Shown: positions 26,150 through 34,258 of the stretch, piece by piece | How the letters are laid out: each line of letters opens with the position of its first letter | How positions within the stretch are numbered: the first letter of the stretch is position 1 | Assembly: GCA_016222805.1 (NCBI GenBank) | Contig: JACRQG010000022.1 | Location: forward strand, 1-44,336 | Length of the DNA: 44,336 nt | Source: Verrucomicrobiota bacterium | GTDB lineage: Bacteria; Verrucomicrobiota; Verrucomicrobiia; Opitutales; Opitutaceae | Direction of reading: 5' to 3' | Notes under the pieces: generated by a model | The model's database searches: none | What the model saw: only the letters and a program-made list of their open reading frames with translations | Told to the model about the DNA's origin: nothing | Program-made: the position numbers and the translations under genes

Positions 26150-26189
26150 GGGAGGATTCTCCTAGTGGTTGGGTTCGGGCGGACGCGCC

Positions 26190-26822
26190 TCAGTTGTTGT
26201 CGGCCTCTTTCTTGCAGATCCAGCACTTGACGCCGATCTTGCCGTAGACGGTGTGCGCCTCCGCAAAGCCGTAGTCGATGTTCTCGCGCAGGGTGTGCAG
26301 GGGCACCCGGCCCTTGCGCTGCCACTCGCGACGGGCGATGTCCGCACCGCCGAGCCGGCCCGAACACTGGATCCGGATCCCCTCGGCGCCGAGGGCCATC
26401 GCCATTTCCACGGCCTTCTTCATCGCCCGGCGAAACGCGATTCGGCGCTCAAGCTGGAGCGCGACGTTCTCCGCCACCAGGGCGGCCTCGATCTCGGGCT
26501 TCTTGACCTCCTGGATGTCGAGCAGGATCTCCTTGCCGGTGAGCTTGGCGAGCTCCTCCTTGATCTTCTCGATTTCCTGGCCCTTGCGGCCGATGACGAT
26601 GCCCGGGCGGGCGGTGTAGATCTTGACGCGCACGCGGCTCGAGGCGCGCTCGATGAAGATGCGCGGCACCGAAGCCTGCTTCAGCTTCTCCATCAGCTTC
26701 GCGCGGATGATCTGATCCTCGGCGAGCAGCTTGCTGAAATCCTTCTTGCTCGCGTACCAGCGGGACTGCCAGTTGCGGCGGACGGCGAGACGGAAACCGA
26801 CGGGATTGGTTTTTTGGCCCAT
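26190..26822 (-). CDS. rpsC: 30S ribosomal protein S3
   Basis: mRNA-entry protein with helicase activity. The 210 residues begin [20 protein letters not shown], have a KH-type [14 protein letters not shown] loop and [20 protein letters not shown]. The C-terminus ([14 protein letters not shown]) stops soon after the conserved GKIGVK block, so it lacks the charged tail some S3 proteins have. It starts nine bases before the end region of rplV. Confidence 0.97.
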   Translation of the reverse strand: MGQKTNPVGFRLAVRRNWQSRWYASKKDFSKLLAEDQIIRAKLMEKLKQASVPRIFIERASSRVRVKIYTARPGIVIGRKGQEIEKIKEELAKLTGKEILLDIQEVKKPEIEAALVAENVALQLERRIAFRRAMKKAVEMAMALGAEGIRIQCSGRLGGADIARREWQRKGRVPLHTLRENIDYGFAEAHTVYGKIGVKCWICKKEADNN

Positions 26823-26831
26823 GGAAGAGAA

Positions 26832-27176
26832 TTACGAGTTGGTGTTGCCGTCCGAGAGAACGATGCGGATGTGCGACATCTTCTTGCGCCGGGGCATCGC
26901 GCTGCCGCGCGCGCCCGCCTTGAAGCGCTTGAGAACGGGGCCGTTTTCGATCACCGCGCTCTTCACGGTGAGGGCGTCGGCCGAGAGGTTGTTGTTGTTC
27001 TCGGCGTTGGCGATCGCGCTCTTGAGCGTCTTGGCGATCAGACGGGCCGACTTGCGCGGCACGAGCATCAGGTAGTCGACCGCCTCCGCGGCCTTGCGGC
27101 CTTGGATGGTGCGGGCGACCTCGCGCACTTTCTTGGGAGACATGCGCGCGTAGCGGGTGAGGGCTTGGACTTCCAT
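26832..27176 (-). CDS. rplV: 50S ribosomal protein L22
   Basis: Lines the peptide exit tunnel. The 114 residues begin MEVQALTRYARMSPKKVREV and have the loop region PVLKRFKAGARGSAMPRRKK then SHIRIVL. In most bacteria rpsS lies directly upstream; here an 82-base spacer and a secreted-protein gene lie between them. Confidence 0.96.
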   Translation of the reverse strand: MEVQALTRYARMSPKKVREVARTIQGRKAAEAVDYLMLVPRKSARLIAKTLKSAIANAENNNNLSADALTVKSAVIENGPVLKRFKAGARGSAMPRRKKMSHIRIVLSDGNTNS

Positions 27177-27258
27177 GGATTGAGGAGGATTCCGGCAGCG
27201 GCGCCGGCGATAGCAGCGCGCCAGGTGGCGCGCCCTACCCTTTGTTACGGTTGTTGGT

Positions 27259-27576
27259 TCAGGATTTGAGAAGCTTGAGCTGGACCGCGTCCCCGGGCTG
27301 GATGGCCTGGCGGGGCGCGGGGGAGAGAATCAGGGCGGCGCTGTGGCCGGGACGCAGCTCCACCAGTAGGATCTCGGCGATTTCGGCCGTACCACGCATC
27401 ACGCGACACACCATCCCCTGCCGGAAGCCGGCTGCAAAGCCGGCATCGAGCAGCACGAGGTCCGCCACCCCGGCCGGCTGGACCGCGACGACGGTGGCCG
27501 GCCGCTGCGCGGCGCGTCCCGCAACCGGGAACAGCGCCGAGACGAGGGCGAGGACGAAGGGAAGGCGGCGAAGCAT
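27259..27576 (-). CDS. Predicted secreted small protein inserted between rpsS and rplV
   Basis: A 105-residue protein with an apparent Sec signal peptide (MLRRLPFVLALVSALFPVAG, then RAA) and a mature part of about 80 residues rich in beta strands: ATVVAVQPAGVADLVLLDAG, GFRQGMVCRVMRG, EIAEILLVELRPGHSAALIL and AIQPGDAVQLKLL. The pattern (Gly-rich turn, GMxCRVxRG, then VxELRPGHSAA) resembles the SH3-like C-terminal domain of FlgT and related envelope proteins, but this is a weak resemblance. An exported protein has no known role in ribosome synthesis. It is co-directional with 20 bases to rpsS and should be transcribed with the S10 operon. The ATG at 27576 fits the signal peptide; longer frames run into rpsS. 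Confidence 0.82.
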   Translation of the reverse strand: MLRRLPFVLALVSALFPVAGRAAQRPATVVAVQPAGVADLVLLDAGFAAGFRQGMVCRVMRGTAEIAEILLVELRPGHSAALILSPAPRQAIQPGDAVQLKLLKS

Positions 27577-27596
27577 CGGAACGGAGCCGAAGGACG

Positions 27597-27872
27597 TCAG
27601 ATTTCCTTCCGGGTCATGCCGCCGTGCGCCTTGAAGATGCGCGTCGGGGCAAATTCGCCGAGCTTGTGGCCGACCATGTTCTCCGTGACGTACACGGCCA
27701 CGAAGGCCTTGCCGTTGTGCACGCTGAAGGTGTGGCCGACGAAGTCGGGGGTGATGGTCGAACGCCGGGACCAGGTCTGGATTGGCTTCTTGGCGCCGGA
27801 CTTGGCGGCCTTCTCGATCTTCTCGAGCAGGTGGTAGTCGACGAAAAAGCCCTTTTTGATGGAACGTGCCAT
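27597..27872 (-). CDS. rpsS: 30S ribosomal protein S19
   Basis: Small-subunit head protein in a complex with S13. The 91 residues begin [20 protein letters not shown] and have the family block [20 protein letters not shown] and [20 protein letters not shown]. Normal length, 18 bases after rplB. Confidence 0.97.
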   Translation of the reverse strand: MARSIKKGFFVDYHLLEKIEKAAKSGAKKPIQTWSRRSTITPDFVGHTFSVHNGKAFVAVYVTENMVGHKLGEFAPTRIFKAHGGMTRKEI

Positions 27873-27890
27873 GGTGCGAGAGGGGCTGGG

Positions 27891-28757
27891 TTACTTCTGG
27901 CCACGCGGCTTGCGGCCGTTGTGGTGAACGATGATCTGCGCGTTGGAGGGCTTGGAGCGGCGGCGCGTCGGGAAACCCTTCGCGAGCTGACCCCATGGAG
28001 ACACCAGCTGCTGGCGGCCACCACCACCCTTCGACTTGCCCTGGCCGCCACCGTTCGGGTGGTCCACCGGGTTCATCGCCATGCCGCGGACGGTCGGGCG
28101 AATGCCGAGCCAGCGGCTGCGACCGGCCTTGCCGAGGGACTGCAGGTTGTGGTCACCATTGCCGACCTCGCCGATGGTGGCGCGGCACTTGGGATTCACG
28201 AAGCGGAGCTCGCCCGAGGGCATCTTCAGGGTGGCCTTGCCGTTCTCGATGGCGACGAGTTCCAGGCTCGAGCCTGCGCTGCGCGCGATGCGGGCGCCGC
28301 GGCCCGGGATGAGCTCGACACAGTTCAGCCGGGTCGACGGCGGGATGATCTCGAGCGGGAAGTTGTTCCCGACGTTGTAGTCGTTCGTGGTCGCCTTGTT
28401 GGAGGCGAAGATCGAGTCACCCACCTTCAGCCCCTTCGGGGCGATGATGTAGCGCTTCTCGCCGTTCTGGTACGCGACCAGCGCAAGATTGGCCGAGCGG
28501 TTGGGATCGTACTCGAGCGCCTGCACGCGGGCGGGCAGGTCGAGCAGGTCGCGCTTGAAGTCGACGATGCGGTACAGCTGCTTGTGGCCGCCACCGCGAT
28601 GCCGGGAGGTCAGGCGGCCGTAGTTGTTGCGGCCGCCGGTCTTGTTCTTCGGCTCGACGAGACCGCGCTCCGGGCGCTTGGACGTGAGGTCCTCCGGCCG
28701 GTTCAACTGGGTGAACCGCCCGGCGGGCGTGAGGGGACGAAAACCTTTGAGTGCCAT
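27891..28757 (-). CDS. rplB: 50S ribosomal protein L2
   Basis: Essential for peptidyl-transferase centre assembly. The 288 residues contain TSRHRGGGHKQLYRIVDFKR, the LNCVELIPGRGARIARSAGS block and RGMAMNPVDHPNGGGQG. The histidine equivalent to E. coli His229 is kept (His233), but the nearly invariant HPHGGGEG motif reads HPNGGGQG (233-240), with the second His to Asn and Glu to Gln, followed by a Gly/Lys-rich insert KSKGGGGRQQ. The rest is regular. Confidence 0.96.
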   Translation of the reverse strand: MALKGFRPLTPAGRFTQLNRPEDLTSKRPERGLVEPKNKTGGRNNYGRLTSRHRGGGHKQLYRIVDFKRDLLDLPARVQALEYDPNRSANLALVAYQNGEKRYIIAPKGLKVGDSIFASNKATTNDYNVGNNFPLEIIPPSTRLNCVELIPGRGARIARSAGSSLELVAIENGKATLKMPSGELRFVNPKCRATIGEVGNGDHNLQSLGKAGRSRWLGIRPTVRGMAMNPVDHPNGGGQGKSKGGGGRQQLVSPWGQLAKGFPTRRRSKPSNAQIIVHHNGRKPRGQK

Positions 28758-28787
28758 GTTGGGATGTCTCCGGTTGGGGGGGCGCGC

Positions 28788-29069
28788 TTAGACCAGCTCG
28801 ATCTTGTCACCCGCCTTGAGGGTGACGATGGCCTTCTTGTAGTCGGAGCCGACGGACGGGCGGCCCTGGCGGCTGCGCTTGTTCTTGCCGCGGTAGGTCT
28901 GCGTGTTCACGCGCCGCACCGTGACCTTGAAGGTCTGCTCGACCGCCTCGGCGATCTCGTGCTTGTTGGCGTGGCCGTGCACCTCGAAGGTGTACTGACC
29001 CAGCGTCGACGAGAGCTTGTTCGATTTTTCGGACAGGCGGACCAGTTTGAGGATCTTGTCGGCTTGCAT
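28788..29069 (-). CDS. rplW: 50S ribosomal protein L23
   Basis: Tunnel-exit docking site for trigger factor and SRP. The 93 residues have KLSSTLGQYTFEVHGHANKH, EIAEAVEQTFKVTVRRVNTQ and a basic loop GKNKRSRQGRP. Its start overlaps the rplD stop by one base. Confidence 0.96.
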   Translation of the reverse strand: MQADKILKLVRLSEKSNKLSSTLGQYTFEVHGHANKHEIAEAVEQTFKVTVRRVNTQTYRGKNKRSRQGRPSVGSDYKKAIVTLKAGDKIELV

Positions 29070-29704
29070 TAGTTCTTCCCTCCGTTGACGCGGGCGAGGA
29101 TGGCCTCGAGCGCCTTGGTGCTCACGATGATCCGGGCGTACTGCGCGAGATCGAGGGTGTTGAGTTTCGCGGCCTCCTGGAGGGAAACCCGCTCGAGATT
29201 CCGCGAGGCGCGCGCGGTCGTGGCGTCAAACGGGGCGTCGACCAACAGCACGCGCCCACGGGGGGCGATGCGGTTGACGACAGCGTTGACCGCCTTGGTC
29301 TTGGTCAGCGCGGCATCGAAAGCCTCGATCACGGCGAGTTCACCGCTGGACGCCCGGTCGAAGAGCGCGCGGCTGAAGGCGAGGCGCTTTACCTTGGCGT
29401 TGATCTTTTTCGAATAGTCGCGGGGCTTCGGCCCGAAAACCACGCCGCCGCCGACCCAGAGGGGCGAACGGATGGAGCCGGCGCGGGCGCGTCCGGTACC
29501 CTTCTGCCGCCAGGGTTTCTTGCCACCGCCGCGGACTTCGCCACGGGTCTTGGTGGAGTGCGTGCCCTGCCGGTTGTTGGCGTTGATGGCAACGATGACC
29601 TCCTTGACCGCCTGAAGGCCCTTGTCGCCTTCGAAGGTCGGGAGGTTGGCAAACTCCTTCTCGCTGCTCGTCTTTCCGTCGGAACTGAAAACGGTGAGTT
29701 TCAT
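29069..29704 (-). CDS. rplD: 50S ribosomal protein L4
   Basis: Tunnel protein and, in gammaproteobacteria, the regulator of the S10 operon. The 211 residues have the conserved tunnel loop block [40 protein letters not shown] and [11 protein letters not shown], then [12 protein letters not shown]. Normal length. Whether it regulates this operon cannot be read from sequence. Confidence 0.97.
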   Translation of the reverse strand: MKLTVFSSDGKTSSEKEFANLPTFEGDKGLQAVKEVIVAINANNRQGTHSTKTRGEVRGGGKKPWRQKGTGRARAGSIRSPLWVGGGVVFGPKPRDYSKKINAKVKRLAFSRALFDRASSGELAVIEAFDAALTKTKAVNAVVNRIAPRGRVLLVDAPFDATTARASRNLERVSLQEAAKLNTLDLAQYARIIVSTKALEAILARVNGGKN

Positions 29705-29718
29705 GTCGGCGTTTCTCC

Positions 29719-30432
29719 TTATTTCTTGGCGGGGGCGGCCGCGGGTTTGGCGCCGGCCTTGTCGGCCTTGGCAGCGGCGGCGGCCTGCGGCACGGCACGT
29801 TGACCCTTGATGGCGGTGCGGACGATCACGTCGTCGCCGTTGGCACCGGGGATCGCTCCCTTGACCAGAATGAGGTTCTTTTCGGCGATCACCTTCACGA
29901 CGGACAGGTTCTGCACGGTGCGGCGGACCTGCCCCATGTGGCCGGGCATCGCCTGGTTTTTCCAGGAGCGTCCGGGCGTCTGGCGCATGCCGATCGCACC
30001 GATCCGGCGGTGGAACATCGAGCCGTGGGAGGCCGGGCCACCGGCCACCCGGAAGCGGCGCACGACGCCCTGGAAGCCCTTGCCCTTGGTGATGCCGATG
30101 ACGTCCACCAACTGGCCTTCCTGGAAGGCGCTGGCGTTCACGATGTCGCCAACCTTGAGCGTGGGGGCGGCGGAGAGGCGAACCTCGGCGAGCACGCGGG
30201 GAGCCGCTTCGAGGCCGGCCTTCTTGGCGTGGCCGAGTTCGCCGGAGGAAGTGTTCTTTTCCTTCTTCCGGGCGAAACCGATCTGTACGGCATTGTAGCC
30301 ATCGGTTTCGGCGGTCTTCACCTGGACGACCGCGCAGGGTCCGGCTTCGACCACGGTGACCGGCACGAGCACGTTCTGTGCATCGTAGACCTGGGTCATT
30401 CCGAGTTTCTTACCTAAAATTTCGGAGATCAT
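29719..30432 (-). CDS. rplC: 50S ribosomal protein L3 with an Ala/Lys-rich C-terminus
   Basis: Large-subunit protein near the peptidyl-transferase centre. The 237 residues begin MISEILGKKLGMTQVYDAQN and contain GKGFQGVVRRFRVAGGPASH and IGMRQTPGRSWKNQAMPGHM. The last 25 or so residues (about 213-237) are Ala/Lys/Pro-rich (AKADKAGAKPAAAPAKK), beyond the usual end. A 151-base spacer separates it from rpsJ, the longest gap between cluster genes on the 5' side of rplB. Confidence 0.96.
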   Translation of the reverse strand: MISEILGKKLGMTQVYDAQNVLVPVTVVEAGPCAVVQVKTAETDGYNAVQIGFARKKEKNTSSGELGHAKKAGLEAAPRVLAEVRLSAAPTLKVGDIVNASAFQEGQLVDVIGITKGKGFQGVVRRFRVAGGPASHGSMFHRRIGAIGMRQTPGRSWKNQAMPGHMGQVRRTVQNLSVVKVIAEKNLILVKGAIPGANGDDVIVRTAIKGQRAVPQAAAAAKADKAGAKPAAAPAKK

Positions 30433-30461
30433 AGGCTAAGTGGTAGGTGGATGGTTTTCCG

Positions 30462-30482
30462 TTTAGCGGACCTACTTTAGCG
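30462..30482 (-). repeat. Direct repeat TTTAGCG/CGCTAAA in the rpsJ-rplC spacer
   Basis: Two identical 7-base copies (plus strand TTTAGCG at 30462-30468 and 30476-30482) are spaced 14 bases start to start, upstream of rplC. The spacing could suit a binding site, but the length is short and chance cannot be excluded. Confidence 0.35.
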
Positions 30483-30492
30483 TGGCCTGGCG

Positions 30493-30507
30493 GTGCCCGA
30501 CGGGCAC
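30493..30507. repeat. Perfect 15-base palindrome in the rpsJ-rplC spacer
   Basis: GTGCCCG-A-CGGGCAC is a 7-base arm palindrome with a single central base, too tight for a stable transcribed hairpin with a normal loop (six-pair stem at best) and lacking a T run. It could be a protein operator or a weak leader hairpin ahead of rplC. Confidence 0.35.
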
Positions 30508-30583
30508 ACAGGCTTCTGCTAACTGTAGAGGTTTGTATCCGGGTGCGGGAGGGAGCTCGGCGGACGCGGGATGGGAGGGTGGA

Positions 30584-30892
30584 TCAGACGTTGATGGTGA
30601 TGTCGACGCCGGACGGCAGGTTGAGCTTCTTCAGCTCGTCCACGGTCTGCGCCGTCGGCTCGATGATGTCGATCAGCCGCTTGTGCGTGCGGGTCTCAAA
30701 CTGCTCCATCGACTTCTTGTCGACGTGTGGCGAGCGGTTGACCGAAAGCTTCTCGATGCGCGTCGGCAGCGGGATGGGACCCGAGACGCGCGCGCCCGAC
30801 CGCTTGGCGGTTTCGACGATATCCTGGGCGGACTGATCGATGACGCGGTAGTCGAAACCCTGGAGTTTGATGCGAATTCGTTGGCCTTTCAT
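30584..30892 (-). CDS. rpsJ: 30S ribosomal protein S10
   Basis: Small-subunit head protein, also NusE in transcription antitermination with NusB. The 102 residues begin [20 protein letters not shown] and have the family block [40 protein letters not shown] and [20 protein letters not shown]. It lies 19 bases after fusA with no tuf gene between them. Confidence 0.97.
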   Translation of the reverse strand: MKGQRIRIKLQGFDYRVIDQSAQDIVETAKRSGARVSGPIPLPTRIEKLSVNRSPHVDKKSMEQFETRTHKRLIDIIEPTAQTVDELKKLNLPSGVDITINV

Positions 30893-30911
30893 GGCGGAAA
30901 AAGAACGGGGA

Positions 30912-33104
30912 TTACGTGCGGGCGGGAGCTTTCGAGGAGGTCTCGACGATCTTGGTGAGGAGCGAATTCGGCACCTGCTCGAAGTGCGACGGTGTGATCG
31001 AGGCAGACGCGCGGCCCTTGGAGAGCGAGCGGATGTCCGTCACGTAGCCGAAGAGCGTCTCCAGCGGGATGTACGAGTTGATGATGCAGGCGCCGGCCTT
31101 GTTCTCCATGCCCTGGATCTGACCGCGGCGGCGGTTGATGTCGCCCATGAGATCGCCCTGGTATTCCTCGGGCGTCGTCACTTCGACATGCATGATCGGC
31201 TCGAGGAGGATCGGGTTCGCCTTCTTCATCGCTTCCTTAAGGGCGAAGATCCCCGCCATCTTGAACGCGAGTTCCGAGGAGTCGACCTCGTGGAAGGTGC
31301 CGTCGACGATGCGCACGATTACATCGACCACAGGGTAGCCGGCGATGACGCCGTTGTTCGCCCCTTCGAGGATACCGTCGGTGGCCGGCTTGATGAACTC
31401 CTTCGGGATCGCCCCGCCCACCACCTCGTTGACGACCTCAACGCCCTTGCCCTTTTGGTTGGGCTCGAGCTTGACGATGACGTGGCCGTACTGGCCCTTG
31501 CCACCGGATTGGCGGATAAATTTGCCTTCGCCATCGGCCGCCCGGGTGACGGTTTCGCGGTAAGCGATCTGCGGCTTGCCAGCCGTGGCCTCGACCTTGA
31601 ACTCCCGCTTCATGCGGTCGCGGATGATATCGAGGTGCAGTTCACCCATGCCCGCAAGAATCGTCTGGCCGGTGTCGGGATCGGTCTTGACCCGGAGGGT
31701 CGGATCCTCGGCGACCAGGCGCTGCAGGGCGGTCGACATTTTCTCCTGATCGCCCTTGGAGTTGGGCTCGATGGACATCGAGATAACCGGCTCCGGGAAC
31801 GACGGCGGCTCGAGGCGGATGTCGAGGTCCTCGTGGGAGAGGGTGTCACCCGTGATGACCTCCTTCACTCCGACCAGCGCGCAAATGTCGCCGGCGTAGG
31901 CGATGTCGATTTCCTCGCGATCGATCGCGCGCATCAGCACGAGACGCGACACGCGCTCGCTGCGCCGGGTGCGGGGATTGTAGAGCGACATGCCCTTGGT
32001 GACCGTGCCGGTGTAAACGCGATAGAACACCAGTTTTCCAACAAACGGGTCGGTCCAGAGCTTGAACGCGAGGCCCGCCAGCTTGCCGCTGTCGGTCACC
32101 ACCGCCTCGACCTCTTTGCCGTCGGAATCCTGCCCCTTCATCGGCGGGACGTCCACCGGGCTGGGAAGATAATTGACGACGCAATCGAGCAGGCGCTGCA
32201 CGCCCTTCTTCTTAAAAGCGGAACCGGGCACGACACCGGTGAACTGAAGCGAAATCGTCGCCTTGCGGATGCCGAGCATCAGCTCGTTGACGCTGATCTC
32301 CTCGCCACCAAGGTATTTCTCGGCGATGACGTCATCGAAGTCGGAAACCGCCTCGATGAGCTTGTCACGGTACTCCTTGGCCTGAGCCGCCATCTCCTCC
32401 GGGATGGCCGTCGTGACCGGATTGATCCCGAGCGGATCGGCCGTGTCATCGAAAATGTAGGCCAACTGCTGAACCAAGTCGACCACCCCGCGGAACTGGT
32501 CTTCCTTGCCGATGGGGATGAAGAGCGGATGGGCGTTCGCCTTGAGCTTGTCGCGCATCTCGCCAACCGCGCGGAAGAAGTCGGCGCCGACGCGGTCCAT
32601 CTTGTTGATGAAGGCGATGCGGGGCACACGGTACTTGTTTGCCTGGCGCCAGACCGTCTCGGACTGGGGTTGCACTCCGGCGACCGCGCAGAAGACCGCC
32701 ACCGCGCCGTCCAGCACCCGGAGGGAGCGCTCGACCTCAGCCGTGAAGTCGACGTGTCCGGGAGTATCGATGATGTTGATGCGCTGCTTGATCCCCTTCC
32801 AGGGACCGCAGGAGGCATTCCAGGCGCAGGAAATGGCCGCGGCGGTGATCGTGATGCCACGCTCCCGCTCCTGCTCCATCCAGTCGGTGACGGTGGTGCC
32901 CTCATGCACCTCGCCCATCTTATGGACTGCACCCGAGTAAAACAGGATGCGTTCCGTCGTGGTGGTCTTGCCGGCGTCGATGTGGGCGGCAATACCGATG
33001 TTGCGCGTCCACTCGAGCGGGAAGGGCCGGTTCTTCGAATTGACCGGAGAAACCTTGGCCTTGTCGGTGACGACAGTGATAGCGGGTGCGGCGGAAGCGG
33101 ACAT
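30912..33104 (-). CDS. fusA: Elongation factor G
   Basis: Ribosomal translocase GTPase. The 730-residue protein has all G motifs: G1 AHIDAGKTT (40-48), G2 in [10 protein letters not shown]3 DTPGHVD and G4 NKMDR. Domain IV has [14 protein letters not shown] and its tip, with [12 protein letters not shown]; domain V ends [19 protein letters not shown]. The first 30 or so residues (before [11 protein letters not shown]) are an extra tail rich in Ala/Val/Lys. It lies between rpsG and rpsJ, as in the str operon. A start at 33104 matches the only suitable ATG. Confidence 0.97.
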   Translation of the reverse strand: MSASAAPAITVVTDKAKVSPVNSKNRPFPLEWTRNIGIAAHIDAGKTTTTERILFYSGAVHKMGEVHEGTTVTDWMEQERERGITITAAAISCAWNASCGPWKGIKQRINIIDTPGHVDFTAEVERSLRVLDGAVAVFCAVAGVQPQSETVWRQANKYRVPRIAFINKMDRVGADFFRAVGEMRDKLKANAHPLFIPIGKEDQFRGVVDLVQQLAYIFDDTADPLGINPVTTAIPEEMAAQAKEYRDKLIEAVSDFDDVIAEKYLGGEEISVNELMLGIRKATISLQFTGVVPGSAFKKKGVQRLLDCVVNYLPSPVDVPPMKGQDSDGKEVEAVVTDSGKLAGLAFKLWTDPFVGKLVFYRVYTGTVTKGMSLYNPRTRRSERVSRLVLMRAIDREEIDIAYAGDICALVGVKEVITGDTLSHEDLDIRLEPPSFPEPVISMSIEPNSKGDQEKMSTALQRLVAEDPTLRVKTDPDTGQTILAGMGELHLDIIRDRMKREFKVEATAGKPQIAYRETVTRAADGEGKFIRQSGGKGQYGHVIVKLEPNQKGKGVEVVNEVVGGAIPKEFIKPATDGILEGANNGVIAGYPVVDVIVRIVDGTFHEVDSSELAFKMAGIFALKEAMKKANPILLEPIMHVEVTTPEEYQGDLMGDINRRRGQIQGMENKAGACIINSYIPLETLFGYVTDIRSLSKGRASASITPSHFEQVPNSLLTKIVETSSKAPART

Positions 33105-33124
33105 GAGCGAGGGGCCCTACGGGC

Positions 33125-33598
33125 TTACCAGCGAAGGTGGGCAAAGGCCCGGTTGGCCTGCGCCATCTTGTGGGTGTCTTCCTTCTTCTTCACCACCGTG
33201 CCGGTGTTGTTGTAGGCATCGATGATCTCGGCCGCGAGGGCATCCTTCATCGGCACGCCCTTGCGGGCGCCGGCTGCGGCGACAATCCAGCGCAGGGCCA
33301 GCGACTCCTGCCGCTCAAACGAGATTTCCACGGGCACCTGGTAGGTGGCACCGCCCACGCGGCGGCTCTTCACTTCCAGGCGAGGCCGGGCGTTTTCCAA
33401 CGCTCCCAGCATCAGGTCGACCGGATCGCCCTTCTCGAGTTTTTCCGAGACCTTCTCGAACGCCCCGTACACGATGCGCTGGGCGAGGTTCTTCTTGCCG
33501 CTCTTCATCACCACGTTGACCAAGTGGGCGACCAACGGGCTGTTGTAGCGGATATCCGGAACGACCTGACGTTTCTCAGCTCTGTGACGGCGTGACAT
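33125..33598 (-). CDS. rpsG: 30S ribosomal protein S7
   Basis: Head-assembly primary binder; in E. coli it represses the str operon. The 157 residues begin [20 protein letters not shown] and have [20 protein letters not shown] and [20 protein letters not shown] then [13 protein letters not shown]. The C-terminus RAFAHLRW is the short form. It lies 30 bases after rpsL. Confidence 0.97.
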   Translation of the reverse strand: MSRRHRAEKRQVVPDIRYNSPLVAHLVNVVMKSGKKNLAQRIVYGAFEKVSEKLEKGDPVDLMLGALENARPRLEVKSRRVGGATYQVPVEISFERQESLALRWIVAAAGARKGVPMKDALAAEIIDAYNNTGTVVKKKEDTHKMAQANRAFAHLRW

Positions 33599-33628
33599 GG
33601 GAGAATCGAATTGGAAAAGAACGGGGGC

Positions 33629-34009
33629 TTACTTGGCGGCCTTCGGGCGTTTGACGCCGTACTTGGATCGGGAACGACGGCGTTTCTCGACGCCGGTGGC
33701 GTCGAGGGTGCCGCGCACAATGTGGTAACGGACACCGGGAAGATCCTTCACGCGCCCGCCGCGCACCAGCACGATTGAGTGCTCCTGCAGGTTGTGTCCC
33801 TCGTCCGGGATGTAGGAGATGACCTCGTTCCCGTTGGTCAGGCGCACCTTCGCCACCTTCCGGATGGCCGAGTTGGGCTTCTTCGGCGTGCGGGTCATGA
33901 CCTGCACGCACACGCCGCGCCGGAAGGGGTTGCCTGCCAAGGCCGGAGACTTCGACTTGGCGGACACCTTGCGGCGGCCTTTGCGCACGAGCTGATTGAT
34001 GGTCGGCAT
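33629..34009 (-). CDS. rpsL: 30S ribosomal protein S12
   Basis: Decoding-centre protein. The 126 residues begin [20 protein letters not shown] and have [20 protein letters not shown] and [17 protein letters not shown]. The lysines whose changes cause streptomycin resistance in other bacteria (equivalents of Lys43 and Lys88) are unchanged, so this looks wild type at those sites; Asp89 is the site of beta-methylthiolation where RimO is present. The ATG at 34009 is the family start. First gene of the super-operon. Confidence 0.97.
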   Translation of the reverse strand: MPTINQLVRKGRRKVSAKSKSPALAGNPFRRGVCVQVMTRTPKKPNSAIRKVAKVRLTNGNEVISYIPDEGHNLQEHSIVLVRGGRVKDLPGVRYHIVRGTLDATGVEKRRRSRSKYGVKRPKAAK

Positions 34010-34055
34010 ACGGAACGAAGATTTCTTGCGAGTGAAAATTGACGAAAAGGGGACG

Positions 34056-34083
34056 ACGCTACTTTTCGCGTAAAAGCCGGCAA
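34056..34083 (-). promoter_or_regulatory. Possible promoter of the rpsL super-operon
   Basis: On the minus strand TTGCCG (plus 34078-34083), a 16-base spacer and TAGCGT (plus 34056-34061) lie about 47 bases before the rpsL start. This is a pattern match in GC-rich DNA with no experimental basis, but the location is where the operon promoter should be. Confidence 0.35.
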
Positions 34084-34258
34084 GCACTTTTTCGCTGAAA
34101 GTGGACGATGTTGCGAGCAAACCGGGGAACCGGTCGGATCACGCTTGAGAAGGAGCGTTCAACGGTGGCTGAACGCGGATTGCCAAACGGATTGAGTGAA
34201 GGATCGAAAGACCATTCCGCCCCGGAAATCGCAAGCACGAACTTGATCTTTTTCGCCC

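Noticed and set aside
30867-33215. Open frame of 782 codons opposite fusA
   Set aside because: Complete antisense of EF-G with shadow composition and no recognisable fold.
34010-34258. Possible small gene or divergent promoter TTGACG-TACTTT toward the exosortase
   Set aside because: The -10 match is poor (spacer 15) and would leave a leader of nearly 200 bases; no small frame with a ribosome-binding site is evident.
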